From assembly GCF_050613145.1 (NCBI RefSeq), contig NZ_CP192507.1:2914001-2978000 (forward strand): a stretch of DNA of 64,000 nt. Reading direction: 5' to 3'. The DNA is from Lysinibacillus_B sp050613145. Its GTDB lineage: Bacteria > Bacillota > Bacilli > Bacillales_A > Planococcaceae. The notes below the pieces were generated by a model. The model had not been told where the DNA came from. It did not search any database and saw only the letters and a program-made list of their open reading frames with translations. How positions within the stretch are numbered: position 1 is the first letter of the stretch; the number at the start of each line of letters is the position of its first letter. Below are positions 52,060-61,485 of the stretch, in pieces. A program made the position numbers and the translations under genes.

Positions 52060-53739
52060 CTATAGTTTAAATTTCGTCATTTGTTCGTTTAGTGCATTTA
52101 CCATGTCATTTAATTGTGTCGCGATACTATACATTTCTTCTGTTGAAGCTGTTTGCTCCTCTACTGATGCCACAATGCCTTGTGCATGTTCAGAAGAATT
52201 TTGGAGTAACGATACCGTCGTATTTGTCGTATTCATTACTTCACTTGAGCTTGCTGCAATCTCTTGAACGGTTGCAGTAATGGATTGAATCTCGTCACTC
52301 ATATTGTTAATCACTGTCACAATTTGCGTAAACGTTTCACCAGCCGAATAAATCGATTTACTTTCGCCCTCAATTTTTTCTACTACATCTGAAATTGCTC
52401 TAACCGATTCAGTGGAATCGTTTCGCATGTCCGTAATCAGTGTCGAAATATTACTTGCTGACTTGGAAGATTGTTCTGCAAGTGAACGAATTTCATCTGC
52501 AACAACGGCAAACCCTTTTCCGTATTCGCCCGCACGAGCTGCCTCAATGGCCGCATTTAATGCTAGTAAGTTAATTTGATCGGCAATATTGGAAATAATT
52601 TTTGTAATTTCGCTTACTTCGATTGATTTATTATTCATTTTCTCAGTAATATCAAGTGAAGCGCGAGCTGACTCATCAATCGTTTGAATTCCTTTTACGG
52701 ATTGTTGAATGACGTCATTCCCAATAGAAGCTGCATTTGTTGCTTCATGCGCACTTTCCGACACATGGTTGGACGCAGTCGAAATCGCATGAATTTGTTC
52801 AGAAATATTTACGATTGCTACATGATTTTGGTCCGCACCAGCAGAAATAAGCTCAGTAGATGTGGCAATTTCAGTAATTTTATCTGATACTTGACCGGAT
52901 GTCACCGTCAGTTGTTCAAGGCTTTCTGATAAGTTGATTGCACCTTGTTGAACATGCTCAGACGTCGTTGCAACATGCGTCAATGTTTCCTTTAACTGTA
53001 ATTGCATATTTCCGAAACTATTACTTAATCGTCCAAGTTCATCATGACTATTTAATGTCAGTTCTTCTGTTAAATCGCCTTGTGCTATTTTTTCTGTATA
53101 AGTTAATAATTTACTAAGCGGTACATTGATACTACGCGAAACATAAAGGGCAATCCCAATCCCTATTGCCATCGCAATCGCTAATATACCTAGAATAAAA
53201 GTCGTAATTTTCTTTTCTAAATCAATAATAAAATCCGCATCGGAATCTAGTCCTAGCACAGAATCTGAATTCGGTACTTGAATAAATGTAGAAATGTGCT
53301 GGCCGTAATCATCTTCATAAATTTCGCTTACAATTACATCTGTCGTCTGCAAAGCATCCGTTTGTTCTTTCGTAAACGCTAACGGTGTTAAGTATTCATC
53401 TGCATTAGATAATACTAAAATAACTTCCTCACCATCTACTTTACTCATAATATAAACATTTTCTAGACCAAATTCATTTTGAAAATCATCAGAAATCTTT
53501 TTTAGTTCTTCATACGCGGTTGGATCTTGTTTTGCCCGCTGAACTAACTCTCCATCTATTAAAGAGTTATATTTTTCAAGTTTTAATTTTAAGCTATCTT
53601 CATACTTAGGTACTACATGTTCCTCAATCAGTGAATCTGTGATGTAGTTTAAAAATACACCAAAGATACTACTCACTAATACAACCGGAATGATGATACC
53701 TAACAATATTTTCATTCGAATCGTTTTAAACTTCTTCAC
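52060..53739 (-). CDS. Methyl-accepting chemotaxis protein
   Basis: A chemoreceptor of about 559 residues. TM1 is at about 8-28, a short sensor domain (about 30-180, single-Cache size) ends in the acidic stretch YEDDYGQHIS, TM2 is at about 183-203, then HAMP and the signalling domain with tip NIADQINLLALNAAIEAARAGEYGKG. GTG 53739 has AAGGG close upstream; ATG 53757 lacks an SD. It follows an ATP-grasp gene by 22 bp (4 bp if ATG is used), so the two are probably co-transcribed. Confidence 0.88.
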   Translation of the reverse strand: MKKFKTIRMKILLGIIIPVVLVSSIFGVFLNYITDSLIEEHVVPKYEDSLKLKLEKYNSLIDGELVQRAKQDPTAYEELKKISDDFQNEFGLENVYIMSKVDGEEVILVLSNADEYLTPLAFTKEQTDALQTTDVIVSEIYEDDYGQHISTFIQVPNSDSVLGLDSDADFIIDLEKKITTFILGILAIAMAIGIGIALYVSRSINVPLSKLLTYTEKIAQGDLTEELTLNSHDELGRLSNSFGNMQLQLKETLTHVATTSEHVQQGAINLSESLEQLTVTSGQVSDKITEIATSTELISAGADQNHVAIVNISEQIHAISTASNHVSESAHEATNAASIGNDVIQQSVKGIQTIDESARASLDITEKMNNKSIEVSEITKIISNIADQINLLALNAAIEAARAGEYGKGFAVVADEIRSLAEQSSKSASNISTLITDMRNDSTESVRAISDVVEKIEGESKSIYSAGETFTQIVTVINNMSDEIQSITATVQEIAASSSEVMNTTNTTVSLLQNSSEHAQGIVASVEEQTASTEEMYSIATQLNDMVNALNEQMTKFKL

Positions 53740-53761
53740 TTTTCCCTTCCCTTTCATCCTA

Positions 53762-54874
53762 TTATAGTTGATACTGCTTATACGTTATAAATTGCATAAA
53801 GTCTAAATTTAAAATGTATGTATGCTCTTCTTCAGATGGACTTTTAAAAAAGACGACAGCAAAGGTTGTTCGTCCTTCTAATGGTAAAACTCGATAATCC
53901 AATACCTCATTAAATTGTTTTTTTAATTCTGTATGATCAATGTGCTCTATATGTGATGGGTCAACATGTTGATCGATTTCTGCACATGTAAAGCTATAAA
54001 TAGCATCATCCATTTTAGAAATAATTCCCTCCCAATTTGGCTGGCGCTTTAAGAAATAATACTCATATGGATTAATTCCGTAAGCATAATAACCTAACTC
54101 GGTTGTTCCCTCTCCAGCAAACCGTAACGGATTAATTTCAATTGGGATAATTTCATGTGAAGGGGTTAAGCGAAGCTCAATATGTAAAGGTACGCTTTTT
54201 AATTGAAAGTTCTCGCCGAAATTTTTCAGATAACGCTCAAACATATGGATTGTTGATTTAATGATCGCCTTACTCGTGTAGTAAATTCGATCCCCTACAT
54301 CATTACTGTCTTTAAAGTTTCGAGCGAAAATGTTTAAAACGACAGGCTCTCCGTCTTCATCATAATAAAAATCAATGGCAAATTCCCTTCCATCAATATA
54401 TTGCTCAATGATAAATTGTTCCTTTTCTCGTCCATTCACTTGTTCGTATGTATTCATAAATAACGTCATTGCTTGGCCATCGTTAAATTTGTAAACGCCT
54501 TCACTGCCATATCCAAATATCGGTTTTAATACGATAGGAAAGGGTAGCTCATCCACATTCATTGTTTTTAATTGCTCGAAAGAACAGGATTGGTAAAAGA
54601 AGTCCGGATACTTCGATGCTAGTAACTTTCGAAAAGCTATTTTATTTTTAAATAAATTAGCTAGTGTAGTTAATCGATGCTCTGGTAAAAGTTCGTTCAG
54701 TAAATTAAGCCCTATTTCAGCATTCATAATAATGGACTCATTTTGTTCGATTGATTGAAAAATGCAAGGTGCCTTTAAAAATTGTTGATGTTTCACATCA
54801 TAAATCGTTTCTTCATGCGCCGATAGCACCTCAATAAGTAATGGAGATACATACGTTGTATCCAATAATATCAA
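53762..54874 (-). CDS. ATP-grasp enzyme of unknown substrate
   Basis: 370 residues. Residues about 85-300 form an ATP-grasp domain: KIAFRKLLASKYPDF, FPIVLKPIFGYGSEGVYKF (ATP-binding Lys and Gly loop), IIEQYIDGREFAIDFYYD, and the metal site PIEINPLRFAGEG. Such enzymes join a carboxylate to an amine or thiol using ATP. Residues 1-80 and the last 70 are not recognised. TTG 54874 lies 8 nt after GAGAGGA. It is directly upstream of a chemoreceptor gene. Confidence 0.82.
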   Translation of the reverse strand: MILLDTTYVSPLLIEVLSAHEETIYDVKHQQFLKAPCIFQSIEQNESIIMNAEIGLNLLNELLPEHRLTTLANLFKNKIAFRKLLASKYPDFFYQSCSFEQLKTMNVDELPFPIVLKPIFGYGSEGVYKFNDGQAMTLFMNTYEQVNGREKEQFIIEQYIDGREFAIDFYYDEDGEPVVLNIFARNFKDSNDVGDRIYYTSKAIIKSTIHMFERYLKNFGENFQLKSVPLHIELRLTPSHEIIPIEINPLRFAGEGTTELGYYAYGINPYEYYFLKRQPNWEGIISKMDDAIYSFTCAEIDQHVDPSHIEHIDHTELKKQFNEVLDYRVLPLEGRTTFAVVFFKSPSEEEHTYILNLDFMQFITYKQYQL

Positions 54875-55000
54875 CTAAATCATCCTCTCAAACAGATAAA
54901 AATACCTATAATTAATTCCAGCAGTACAAAGTCTTTTAGCCCAATAACATTATACATAATTACAGGTAAAAAGATACTTTTTAGAATATTACAAAAAACG

Positions 55001-55038
55001 AAAAAGCCGTAAAAGACTGGTATCTTTTACGGCTTTTC
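55001..55038. terminator. Terminator of hflK-hflC
   Basis: AAAAAGCCGTAAAAGA pairs with TCTTTTACGGCTTTT around a 6-base loop, with A/T-runs on both sides. Confidence 0.9.
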
Positions 55039-55044
55039 TCTACT

Positions 55045-56100
55045 TTAATCCATGTAACCTGATAAAATTTTTGCATATGGTGAATCAGATGGAAGAATAA
55101 TAACGGTGTCCTCATTAATTGTTTTCTTATAAGATTCTAACGTCCTATATAATGAATAGAATTCTGGATCTTTCGAGAATGATTCATTATAAATTTTCGC
55201 AGCCTGTGATTCACCTTCAGCTGTAATGAGTGCTGCTTCTTTTTTTGCTGTTGCAAGCATTTCTTGTACCTGTTTATCAGTTTGTGCCATAATACGGTTT
55301 TTCTCGGCGTCCCCTTCAGATAAATACTGCTGCGCACTCGACTCACGTTCAGAAATCATTTGTGTATAGACGGATTGCTCGTTATCAATTGGTAAATCTG
55401 TACGGCGAATGCGTACATCTACTACTTCAATTCCGTAATTATCAGCCTTTAATAAATTATTCACTTGCTCTGTCACCTTATCATTAATAGAGCCACGTGA
55501 AGAGTTTTCATCATTAATAATCTGTTTATAATTTAATTTCCCTAGCTCCGTACGTAACACAGAGTAAATAAACTCTTCCATACGCGCCTCAGCATTCGTC
55601 AAACTACGTGCGTTTGAAATCAGTGCTTTCGGATCTGTCACACGCCAAACAGCATAATTATCAATAATAATACGTTTTTTATCCAGCGTATTAATTTCCT
55701 CCTGCATCATATCATATGTCTGTAGATTTTTCGGTAACGTTTCAACACTTTGAATAAACGGAATTTTCATATAAATACCAGGGTTACTTTCAAACTTTAC
55801 CACTTCACCAAATTGACGAACAATTCGATATTCATTTTCCTTTACAATGTACACATTAGCTATTGCAATGACTAATGCTGCTAAAACAACACCGATCACA
55901 ACAATGCCTTTTGTCCACTGTTTCATATTAATCGGCTGTTTATTTTTAGGGAGTACCGTTTGCTTTTTTGGCTTATTCGCAACTTCCTCATCGATAGGAG
56001 TGTCTGAAGAATCCTCATTTGGCGTAATATCTTTTCGTTTCTTTTTGTCTCCACCAAAAAGATTACGTACAAATTCGTCTAAATCTTTGTTATTATTCAT
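55045..56100 (-). CDS. hflC: HflC-type SPFH/band 7 protein
   Basis: Membrane protein that, with HflK, modulates FtsH protease. 351 residues: acidic and Pro-rich N-terminal 60 residues, one TM helix (about 66-86), then the SPFH domain (NEYRIVRQFGEVV, PGIYMKIPFIQSVETL) and coiled coil; the end PEFYSLYRTLESYKKTIN...PSDSPYAKIL fits HflC. The N-terminus DLDEFVRNLFGG is unusual, since a DLDE motif is typical of HflK. The start overlaps the hflK stop by one base (TGATG). Confidence 0.88.
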   Translation of the reverse strand: MNNNKDLDEFVRNLFGGDKKKRKDITPNEDSSDTPIDEEVANKPKKQTVLPKNKQPINMKQWTKGIVVIGVVLAALVIAIANVYIVKENEYRIVRQFGEVVKFESNPGIYMKIPFIQSVETLPKNLQTYDMMQEEINTLDKKRIIIDNYAVWRVTDPKALISNARSLTNAEARMEEFIYSVLRTELGKLNYKQIINDENSSRGSINDKVTEQVNNLLKADNYGIEVVDVRIRRTDLPIDNEQSVYTQMISERESSAQQYLSEGDAEKNRIMAQTDKQVQEMLATAKKEAALITAEGESQAAKIYNESFSKDPEFYSLYRTLESYKKTINEDTVIILPSDSPYAKILSGYMD

Positions 56101-57056
56101 CAGTTACCGCTCCCTTCCTCTGTTTTCGGTTGTTGCGTTTGAGTAGGCTGAATCGGTAAATATTTGAGTGTCTCCCCGTCATCATTCATAATATAAATCT
56201 GCGCATTCGGTAACACTTCTTCTAGTGTTTCAATCATTAAACGCTCACGTGTAACAGCTTTATTCCCTGCATATTGATCATATAGCTTATTAAATACAGC
56301 TACATCTCCATTTGCCTGTTCAATACGGGCAAACTTCTCCCCTTCTGCACGAGAAATAATGGCATCTTTTTCCCCTTCTGCTTCACTAATCTTTTGATTT
56401 GCATATTTTTTTGCTTCATTTATTTTTGTATTTTTTGTTTCACGCGCATCCGTTACAGCTGTAAATGCTGCACGCACTTCTTTATTAGGCAATTCAACAT
56501 CCTGTAGCTTAACACCAAGTACACTAATCCCAATATCATATTTTTCAAGTAATGCTACAAGCAAATCACGTGTATTTGCTTCAATTTCTGCTTTTCCATC
56601 TGTTAATGCTTCATCAATTTTCGAGCTTCCGATCACGGAACGAATGGCACTTGACGTCGCACTATGTAAAATTTCTTCTGGATTAGTTGAATTGAATAAA
56701 TATTTTTTCGGATCAACAATACGCCATTGTACAACTAAATCCGTTAACACAATCTTTTCATCACCTGTAATCATTTTTGCATCACTGGATACCGTATCAG
56801 AAGAACCATCTTCCTTTTCCTTATAACCAAATGTTAAGCTATATGTTTCACGCGATACTGTCTCTACTTTTTGGATAGGCCAAGGCATTTTAAAATGAAG
56901 ACCTGGTGTTGTAATAAAGTCCTTTGCTTCACCAAATGTAATCACAACAGCTTGTTCTGATTCATCAACGGTATACCAAGATGTCGTGACAGCTAGTACT
57001 GCTACAATGCCGAACAATCCAAGCCCGATCCACATCAATGATCTTTTTACACTCAT
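56100..57056 (-). CDS. hflK: HflK-type SPFH/band 7 protein
   Basis: Partner of HflC. 318 residues: one TM helix (about 7-26), the SPFH domain (SEQAVVITFGEAKDFITTPGLHFKMPWPIQKVETV), a charged coiled coil (EAKKYANQKISEAEGEKDAIISRAEGE), and the HflK-like tail AVTRERLMIETLEEVLPNAQIYI. ATG 57056 follows GAGGAGG. In-frame codons back to 57134 have no SD. Confidence 0.88.
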   Translation of the reverse strand: MSVKRSLMWIGLGLFGIVAVLAVTTSWYTVDESEQAVVITFGEAKDFITTPGLHFKMPWPIQKVETVSRETYSLTFGYKEKEDGSSDTVSSDAKMITGDEKIVLTDLVVQWRIVDPKKYLFNSTNPEEILHSATSSAIRSVIGSSKIDEALTDGKAEIEANTRDLLVALLEKYDIGISVLGVKLQDVELPNKEVRAAFTAVTDARETKNTKINEAKKYANQKISEAEGEKDAIISRAEGEKFARIEQANGDVAVFNKLYDQYAGNKAVTRERLMIETLEEVLPNAQIYIMNDDGETLKYLPIQPTQTQQPKTEEGSGN

Positions 57057-57428
57057 GTTGAAACCTCCTCTTTTATGTATAGTACATATACGGTTTGTAC
57101 CTACAGAAAGTTTCGAAAAAATTGGAAAAGACATCCGCTTGAGCTAATAACACAAGCTGATTTCTTTTCTTATATGTACTTCCTTTAACATTTATCTTTT
57201 TTACCTACAAAAAAATCTACCGTTTAGATATTCATCCTAAAACGGTAGACTTTTCAAAAAATCAGGGCGCTAAAATGGTGGTGAACCTACTTTATTAGCC
57301 TATTGAAAAAGGAAAATCTAACAATTTTCAGGACTTCCCTTTTTCTAGTAATTTGAAACTTGGGGGTTTCTACTGTTTACTTTACCCCACTAAGTTTAAT
57401 TTACTATGTCAGAATTGTAAATTTCATG
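57057..57428. other. Intergenic region between phoR and hflK
   Basis: 372 bp without a gene. It holds a terminator (57210-57249). Closer to phoR are a GAAAAAGG/CCCTTTTTC hairpin near 57307-57348 and a TTGGGG/CCCCA hairpin near 57361-57392. No ORF with an SD was seen. The promoter of hflK must lie here. Confidence 0.4.
57210..57249 (-). terminator. phoP-phoR terminator
   Basis: TCTACCGTTT pairs with AAACGGTAGA, followed by TTTTTTTG on the minus strand. It lies about 180 nt past the phoR stop. Confidence 0.85.
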
Positions 57429-58973
57429 TTAAGACGTATGAAGTGGAAGTAATATACGCATTGTCGTGCCTTTTCCTACTTCACTTTCCACTTGAATTTT
57501 CCCCTGGTGTGCCTCAACTAAATGCTTAACAATAGCTAGCCCTAGACCCGTACCACCTGAATTTCTACTACGTGCTCGATCCACTCGATAAAAGCGCTCA
57601 AATACACGTGGAATTTCGCTCTTCTGAATCCCCATGCCTTGGTCTTCAATTTCAACAACACCCCATGCATCTTTTTTAAAGATACGTATAGAGATTGTTG
57701 TCTCTTCAGGCGAATACATGATGGCATTGTAAATAAGATTTGTGAAAATTTGAATAAGACGATTCGCATCACCTTGAATAATGACCTCTTCTTTAAAATC
57801 AACGTTAAATTGCATATTTTTTTCATCTAAACGTTGGCTTGTTAAATCGGCTGCACGTACGAGTACTTCTTGTAAACTTGTCGGCACGATATCGACTGAA
57901 AAGCCATGTTGTTCGATTTTCGAAAGCTCCAATAAATCCTGAATAAGCATTTGTAATCGATTACTTTCTTGATGGATAATTTCTAAAAAGGATAATGCCA
58001 TCCGTTCGTCTTTATACGCTCCGTCAAGTAGCGTTTCCGAAAAGCCTTTAATAGATGTAATCGGTGTACGCAATTCATGTGATACATTCGCGACAAAGTC
58101 TTTACGAATCTGCTCGAGACGTACCAGTTCGGATACATCATGCATAACAACTACAACCCCTAGCCAACGTCCGTGTTCTCCCACAACAGGTGCACCGTAT
58201 GCTAGCTTATACGTAATTTCTTGTTGCACTTCCATCTCAAGCTGCTTTCGATAAGGTTTCTCTGTTAAAAACACATGATCTATAAACAGCTCTAGTTCCT
58301 TTGGCAACTGCAGCGATAAAAAGCTCTTCTCTTGTACTTCTTCATATTTATAGTCAAATCGCTGTAAAAACACTTTGTTGACGATTGATACATGGCCACC
58401 ACGATCAATCATTAACAATTCACTGCCCATATTTTCAATTAATGTTTTTAAGCGTTCTTCTTCGATTTCCCGTGTTTTCGTCATATCTTGTAAATTACGC
58501 GCTAAAATATTGATGGAATTTCGCAGTTCAATAACTGTCGGTGGACCATTGGCAAATGCACGTGCACGGTAATTACCGACAGCCAGTTCTTGTGCCGTTC
58601 TCGTAACATTTTCAATCGGCTCTACAAATTTTTGAATCATTTTTTTTGTCACGATACTAATTAGTAAAAAGGAAATGACTAATAAAAATAATAAAACAAG
58701 CGCCAGTCTTGTTTTCATTTCATTGATGAAATTCTCTTCTAATTGTAGCTCATGCGTTGCTAATAAAGCTTGTTCTGCTGAATCGGTTAATACAATATCG
58801 GCCTCTTCAATCACTTGAAGCATTTGCTGTTGCGATTGTATCGTATTTTCTTGGATATACGAATTTGCATAAAAAGGAAAAAGCTGACCTATTACAAAGC
58901 CTAGGACAGCTAAAATAATTCCCACTAAACAAACAAATGAAAAAAACAAGCTATTGCTCATCGATTTTTTCAT
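57429..58973 (-). CDS. phoR: Phosphate-sensing histidine kinase PhoR
   Basis: 514 residues: TM1 about 8-32, short extracellular loop, TM2 about 89-109, HAMP, PAS domain (about 175-285), HisKA with phospho-His299 in NVSHELRTPITSIKGF, and HATPase_c (NLIYNAIMYSPEE, DQGMGIQKSEIPRVFERFYRVD, GGTGLGLAIVKHLVE). The extracellular loop is short compared with B. subtilis PhoR. Overlaps phoP by ATGA. Assignment is from domain order and position between mdh and polA. Confidence 0.92.
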   Translation of the reverse strand: MKKSMSNSLFFSFVCLVGIILAVLGFVIGQLFPFYANSYIQENTIQSQQQMLQVIEEADIVLTDSAEQALLATHELQLEENFINEMKTRLALVLLFLLVISFLLISIVTKKMIQKFVEPIENVTRTAQELAVGNYRARAFANGPPTVIELRNSINILARNLQDMTKTREIEEERLKTLIENMGSELLMIDRGGHVSIVNKVFLQRFDYKYEEVQEKSFLSLQLPKELELFIDHVFLTEKPYRKQLEMEVQQEITYKLAYGAPVVGEHGRWLGVVVVMHDVSELVRLEQIRKDFVANVSHELRTPITSIKGFSETLLDGAYKDERMALSFLEIIHQESNRLQMLIQDLLELSKIEQHGFSVDIVPTSLQEVLVRAADLTSQRLDEKNMQFNVDFKEEVIIQGDANRLIQIFTNLIYNAIMYSPEETTISIRIFKKDAWGVVEIEDQGMGIQKSEIPRVFERFYRVDRARSRNSGGTGLGLAIVKHLVEAHQGKIQVESEVGKGTTMRILLPLHTS

Positions 58974-59680
58974 TTTTTTGGCTCCTCAAATTTGTATCCT
59001 AGACCACGAATCGTTTTAATAAACACAGGTTTACGGCTATTTTCTTCAATTTTTTCACGGAGATGACTAATGTGTACATCGACAATTCGCGTATCACCTA
59101 CAAAGTCATAATTCCAAACAGCACTTAGCAATTGATCACGTGTTAATACACGATTTTTATTTTCTAGCAAGTAAACAAGTAGCTCAAATTCCTTTGGTGT
59201 AAATTCAAGCGATTGCTCTCCTAAAAACGCCTCAAAACGGTCTGGGAAAACTTTTAAATCACCGTATTCATAAGATACTTCCGATCTTTCTATCTCCTCG
59301 ACAACAGGTGTAGGTGTAAAGCGACGAAGGACAGCTTTTACACGCGCTATTACTTCGCGTGGACTAAATGGTTTTGTCATATAATCATCTGCGCCAAGCT
59401 CTAGCCCTAATACTTTATCGAATTCATCGTCACGCGCCGTTAGCATAATAATCGGAATATTTTTTTTCTGGCTTCGAAGTTCTTTACATACTTCCATCCC
59501 ATCTAAAGTCGGTAGCATTAAATCAAGAATCATAATATCCGGCGACTCTTTAAGCGCTATTTGCAAACCATCTTTTCCATCGTGCGAAAGGAGGACATTA
59601 AACCCCGCTTGTTCTAAGTTGTACTTTAATAACGTTGCAATTGATACTTCATCTTCTACGACTAAGATTGTTTTTGACAT
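58970..59680 (-). CDS. phoP: Phosphate response regulator PhoP
   Basis: 236 residues: receiver domain with phospho-acceptor D53 in IMILDLMLPTLDG and Lys in DYMTKPFSPRE, then an OmpR-type winged helix (LEFTPKEFELLVYLLENKNRVLTRDQL, RIVDVHISHLREKI, IKTIRGLGYKF). Activates phosphate-starvation genes when phosphorylated by PhoR. SD TTGGAGGA. psiE at 9.6 kb could be a target, but no PHO-box was identified there. Confidence 0.94.
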   Translation of the reverse strand: MSKTILVVEDEVSIATLLKYNLEQAGFNVLLSHDGKDGLQIALKESPDIMILDLMLPTLDGMEVCKELRSQKKNIPIIMLTARDDEFDKVLGLELGADDYMTKPFSPREVIARVKAVLRRFTPTPVVEEIERSEVSYEYGDLKVFPDRFEAFLGEQSLEFTPKEFELLVYLLENKNRVLTRDQLLSAVWNYDFVGDTRIVDVHISHLREKIEENSRKPVFIKTIRGLGYKFEEPKK

Positions 59681-59725
59681 AACTGTTCCTCCAAAAGTGA
59701 TCTGAAACCCCCAATTCCAAATCTT

Positions 59726-60160
59726 TTAATATGGAGGATTCACCTTGACAACCCCTTCAATAATCGGGGCTTTCTTTTCATTAAACGCTCTTATACTGAC
59801 ATCGACTAAGTGCCTATCATAGTCGATATGATCTACTTGTAGTGTAAAATCAATTGTTTCATAATGATAAACTGGGTTTAAAAATGTAATCATTTGTTCA
59901 CGAATATGCGAACCTGGTCCAGGCATATGCTTTGAAATTGCTGATGTAATGATGCCATTTAACATAATTGTAGGTACGATTGGTGCTTTAAACGGCGTAC
60001 TGGACGCATAATCGTGTTGAATATATAATGGATTACTATCGTTTGTTAAACCTAAATACAAAAGTAAATCTTTATCTTCCATTGTTTCTGTTAAATGTAA
60101 TTTTTCACCGACATGGATTTCACTAATCCTTTTCCCAGGTTTACTCTTTTTTTGTAACAA
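59726..60160 (-). CDS. MaoC-like hotdog-fold dehydratase
   Basis: 144 residues. Hotdog fold with the hydratase-type segment TNDSNPLYIQHDYASSTPFKAPIVPTIMLNG, in which Asp and His match the (R)-hydratase 2 catalytic pair. The likely substrate is an acyl-CoA or acyl-ACP; no fatty-acid genes are adjacent. TTG 60160 has AAGGGG about 11 nt upstream. Lies between mdh and phoP. Confidence 0.82.
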   Translation of the reverse strand: MLQKKSKPGKRISEIHVGEKLHLTETMEDKDLLLYLGLTNDSNPLYIQHDYASSTPFKAPIVPTIMLNGIITSAISKHMPGPGSHIREQMITFLNPVYHYETIDFTLQVDHIDYDRHLVDVSIRAFNEKKAPIIEGVVKVNPPY

Positions 60161-60282
60161 ATATTACACAACCCCTTTACACTTTCAATAATTTTATAGT
60201 ATCAATTTTTAGGAAAAAGCACAATCATTCTCCCAAATCACAAGGAAAAAGGTACACGGTTATACATATACACCCTATTATT

Positions 60283-60326
60283 CAAAAAAAGACTGCCCAC
60301 ATAAGCCATGAGCTTACAGGACAGCC
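60283..60326 (-). terminator. mdh terminator
   Basis: GGCTGTCCTGTAAGC pairs imperfectly with GCTTATGTGGGCAGTC, followed by seven T on the minus strand. Confidence 0.85.
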
Positions 60327-60337
60327 TCCATATAAAA

Positions 60338-61276
60338 TTAACCTAAAATTCTCATTACATTACGAACAGCTTCAGCTGATACGTCTAATGCTGCTTTTTC
60401 TTTCTCTGTTAACTCAAGCTCAAAGATTTTTTCAATACCATTAGCACCAAGTAATGTTGGTACACCTAAGTATAATTCGTTATAGCCATATTCGCCTTCT
60501 AAGTATGCGATAGATGGTAAAACGCGTTTTTGATCTTTTAAAATCGCTTCAGCCATTTCGATTAAGCCTGCAGCTGGAGCGTAGTATGCAGAACCATTTC
60601 CTAAAAGGTTTACAATTTCAGCACCACCGTTACGAGTACGGTCTACAATTTCTTCTAAACGGTCAGCTGGAATTAACGTTTCTAGTGGGATTCCACCAGC
60701 AAACGAGTAGCGAGTAAGTGGTACCATTGTATCCCCGTGACCACCTAATACGAAACCAGTGATGTCTTTTACAGAAATATTTAACTCTTCAGCGATGAAC
60801 GCGCGGAAGCGAGCTGTGTCCAGGACACCCGATTGACCAATTACACGATTTTTCGGAAATCCTGTAGTTTTGTAAACCGTGTACGTCATCGCATCAACTG
60901 GGTTAGTTAATACTAAGATGACCGCATTCGGTGAATGTTTAGCGATTTGTTCAGATACAGAAATCATTACTTTTTGATTGATTTGAACTAAATCATCACG
61001 GCTCATACCTGGTTTACGAGCAACACCAGCAGTGATGATCACTACGTCCGAATCCGCCGTATCTGCATAATCAGAAGTACCTTTTACATAAGAATCAAAA
61101 CCTTGAATCGGAGCAGCTTCCCACATATCTAACGCTTTACCTTTAGTTGGATTTTCCGCCGCTGGAATGTCAACTAATACTACATCACCAAGTTCTTTTT
61201 GTGCTGCTAAGAAAGCCGCTGTAGCGCCCGTGAAGCCGCCGCCGATTACAGAGATTTTTTTACGTTTCAAAGACAT
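60338..61276 (-). CDS. mdh: Malate dehydrogenase
   Basis: TCA-cycle enzyme converting malate to oxaloacetate with NAD. 312 residues of the LDH-like MDH type: KKISVIGGGFTGATAAFLAA, VLTNPVDAMTYTVYKTTGFP, GQSGVLDTARFR and the catalytic His in LGGHGDTMVPL. ATG 61276 follows AAAGGGG; 30 more in-frame codons upstream have no SD. Follows icd by 209 bp, so may have its own promoter. Confidence 0.97.
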   Translation of the reverse strand: MSLKRKKISVIGGGFTGATAAFLAAQKELGDVVLVDIPAAENPTKGKALDMWEAAPIQGFDSYVKGTSDYADTADSDVVIITAGVARKPGMSRDDLVQINQKVMISVSEQIAKHSPNAVILVLTNPVDAMTYTVYKTTGFPKNRVIGQSGVLDTARFRAFIAEELNISVKDITGFVLGGHGDTMVPLTRYSFAGGIPLETLIPADRLEEIVDRTRNGGAEIVNLLGNGSAYYAPAAGLIEMAEAILKDQKRVLPSIAYLEGEYGYNELYLGVPTLLGANGIEKIFELELTEKEKAALDVSAEAVRNVMRILG

Positions 61277-61485
61277 TTGAATACGCCCCTTTGAATTTAG
61301 GTATTTTTTATAAAAGAATAGGGAGGAGACAAGTCTCTTCCCTACTTTTAACAACTTCATTGCCATACTTTACTTAAGTATCGTCAATTAATTATCTGAA
61401 AAACCATTTATTTTATATGGAAAATTATTGTACGCAAAACAATTTGTGTACTTTTTCACATATACAGACATACAAAAGCTACAAA

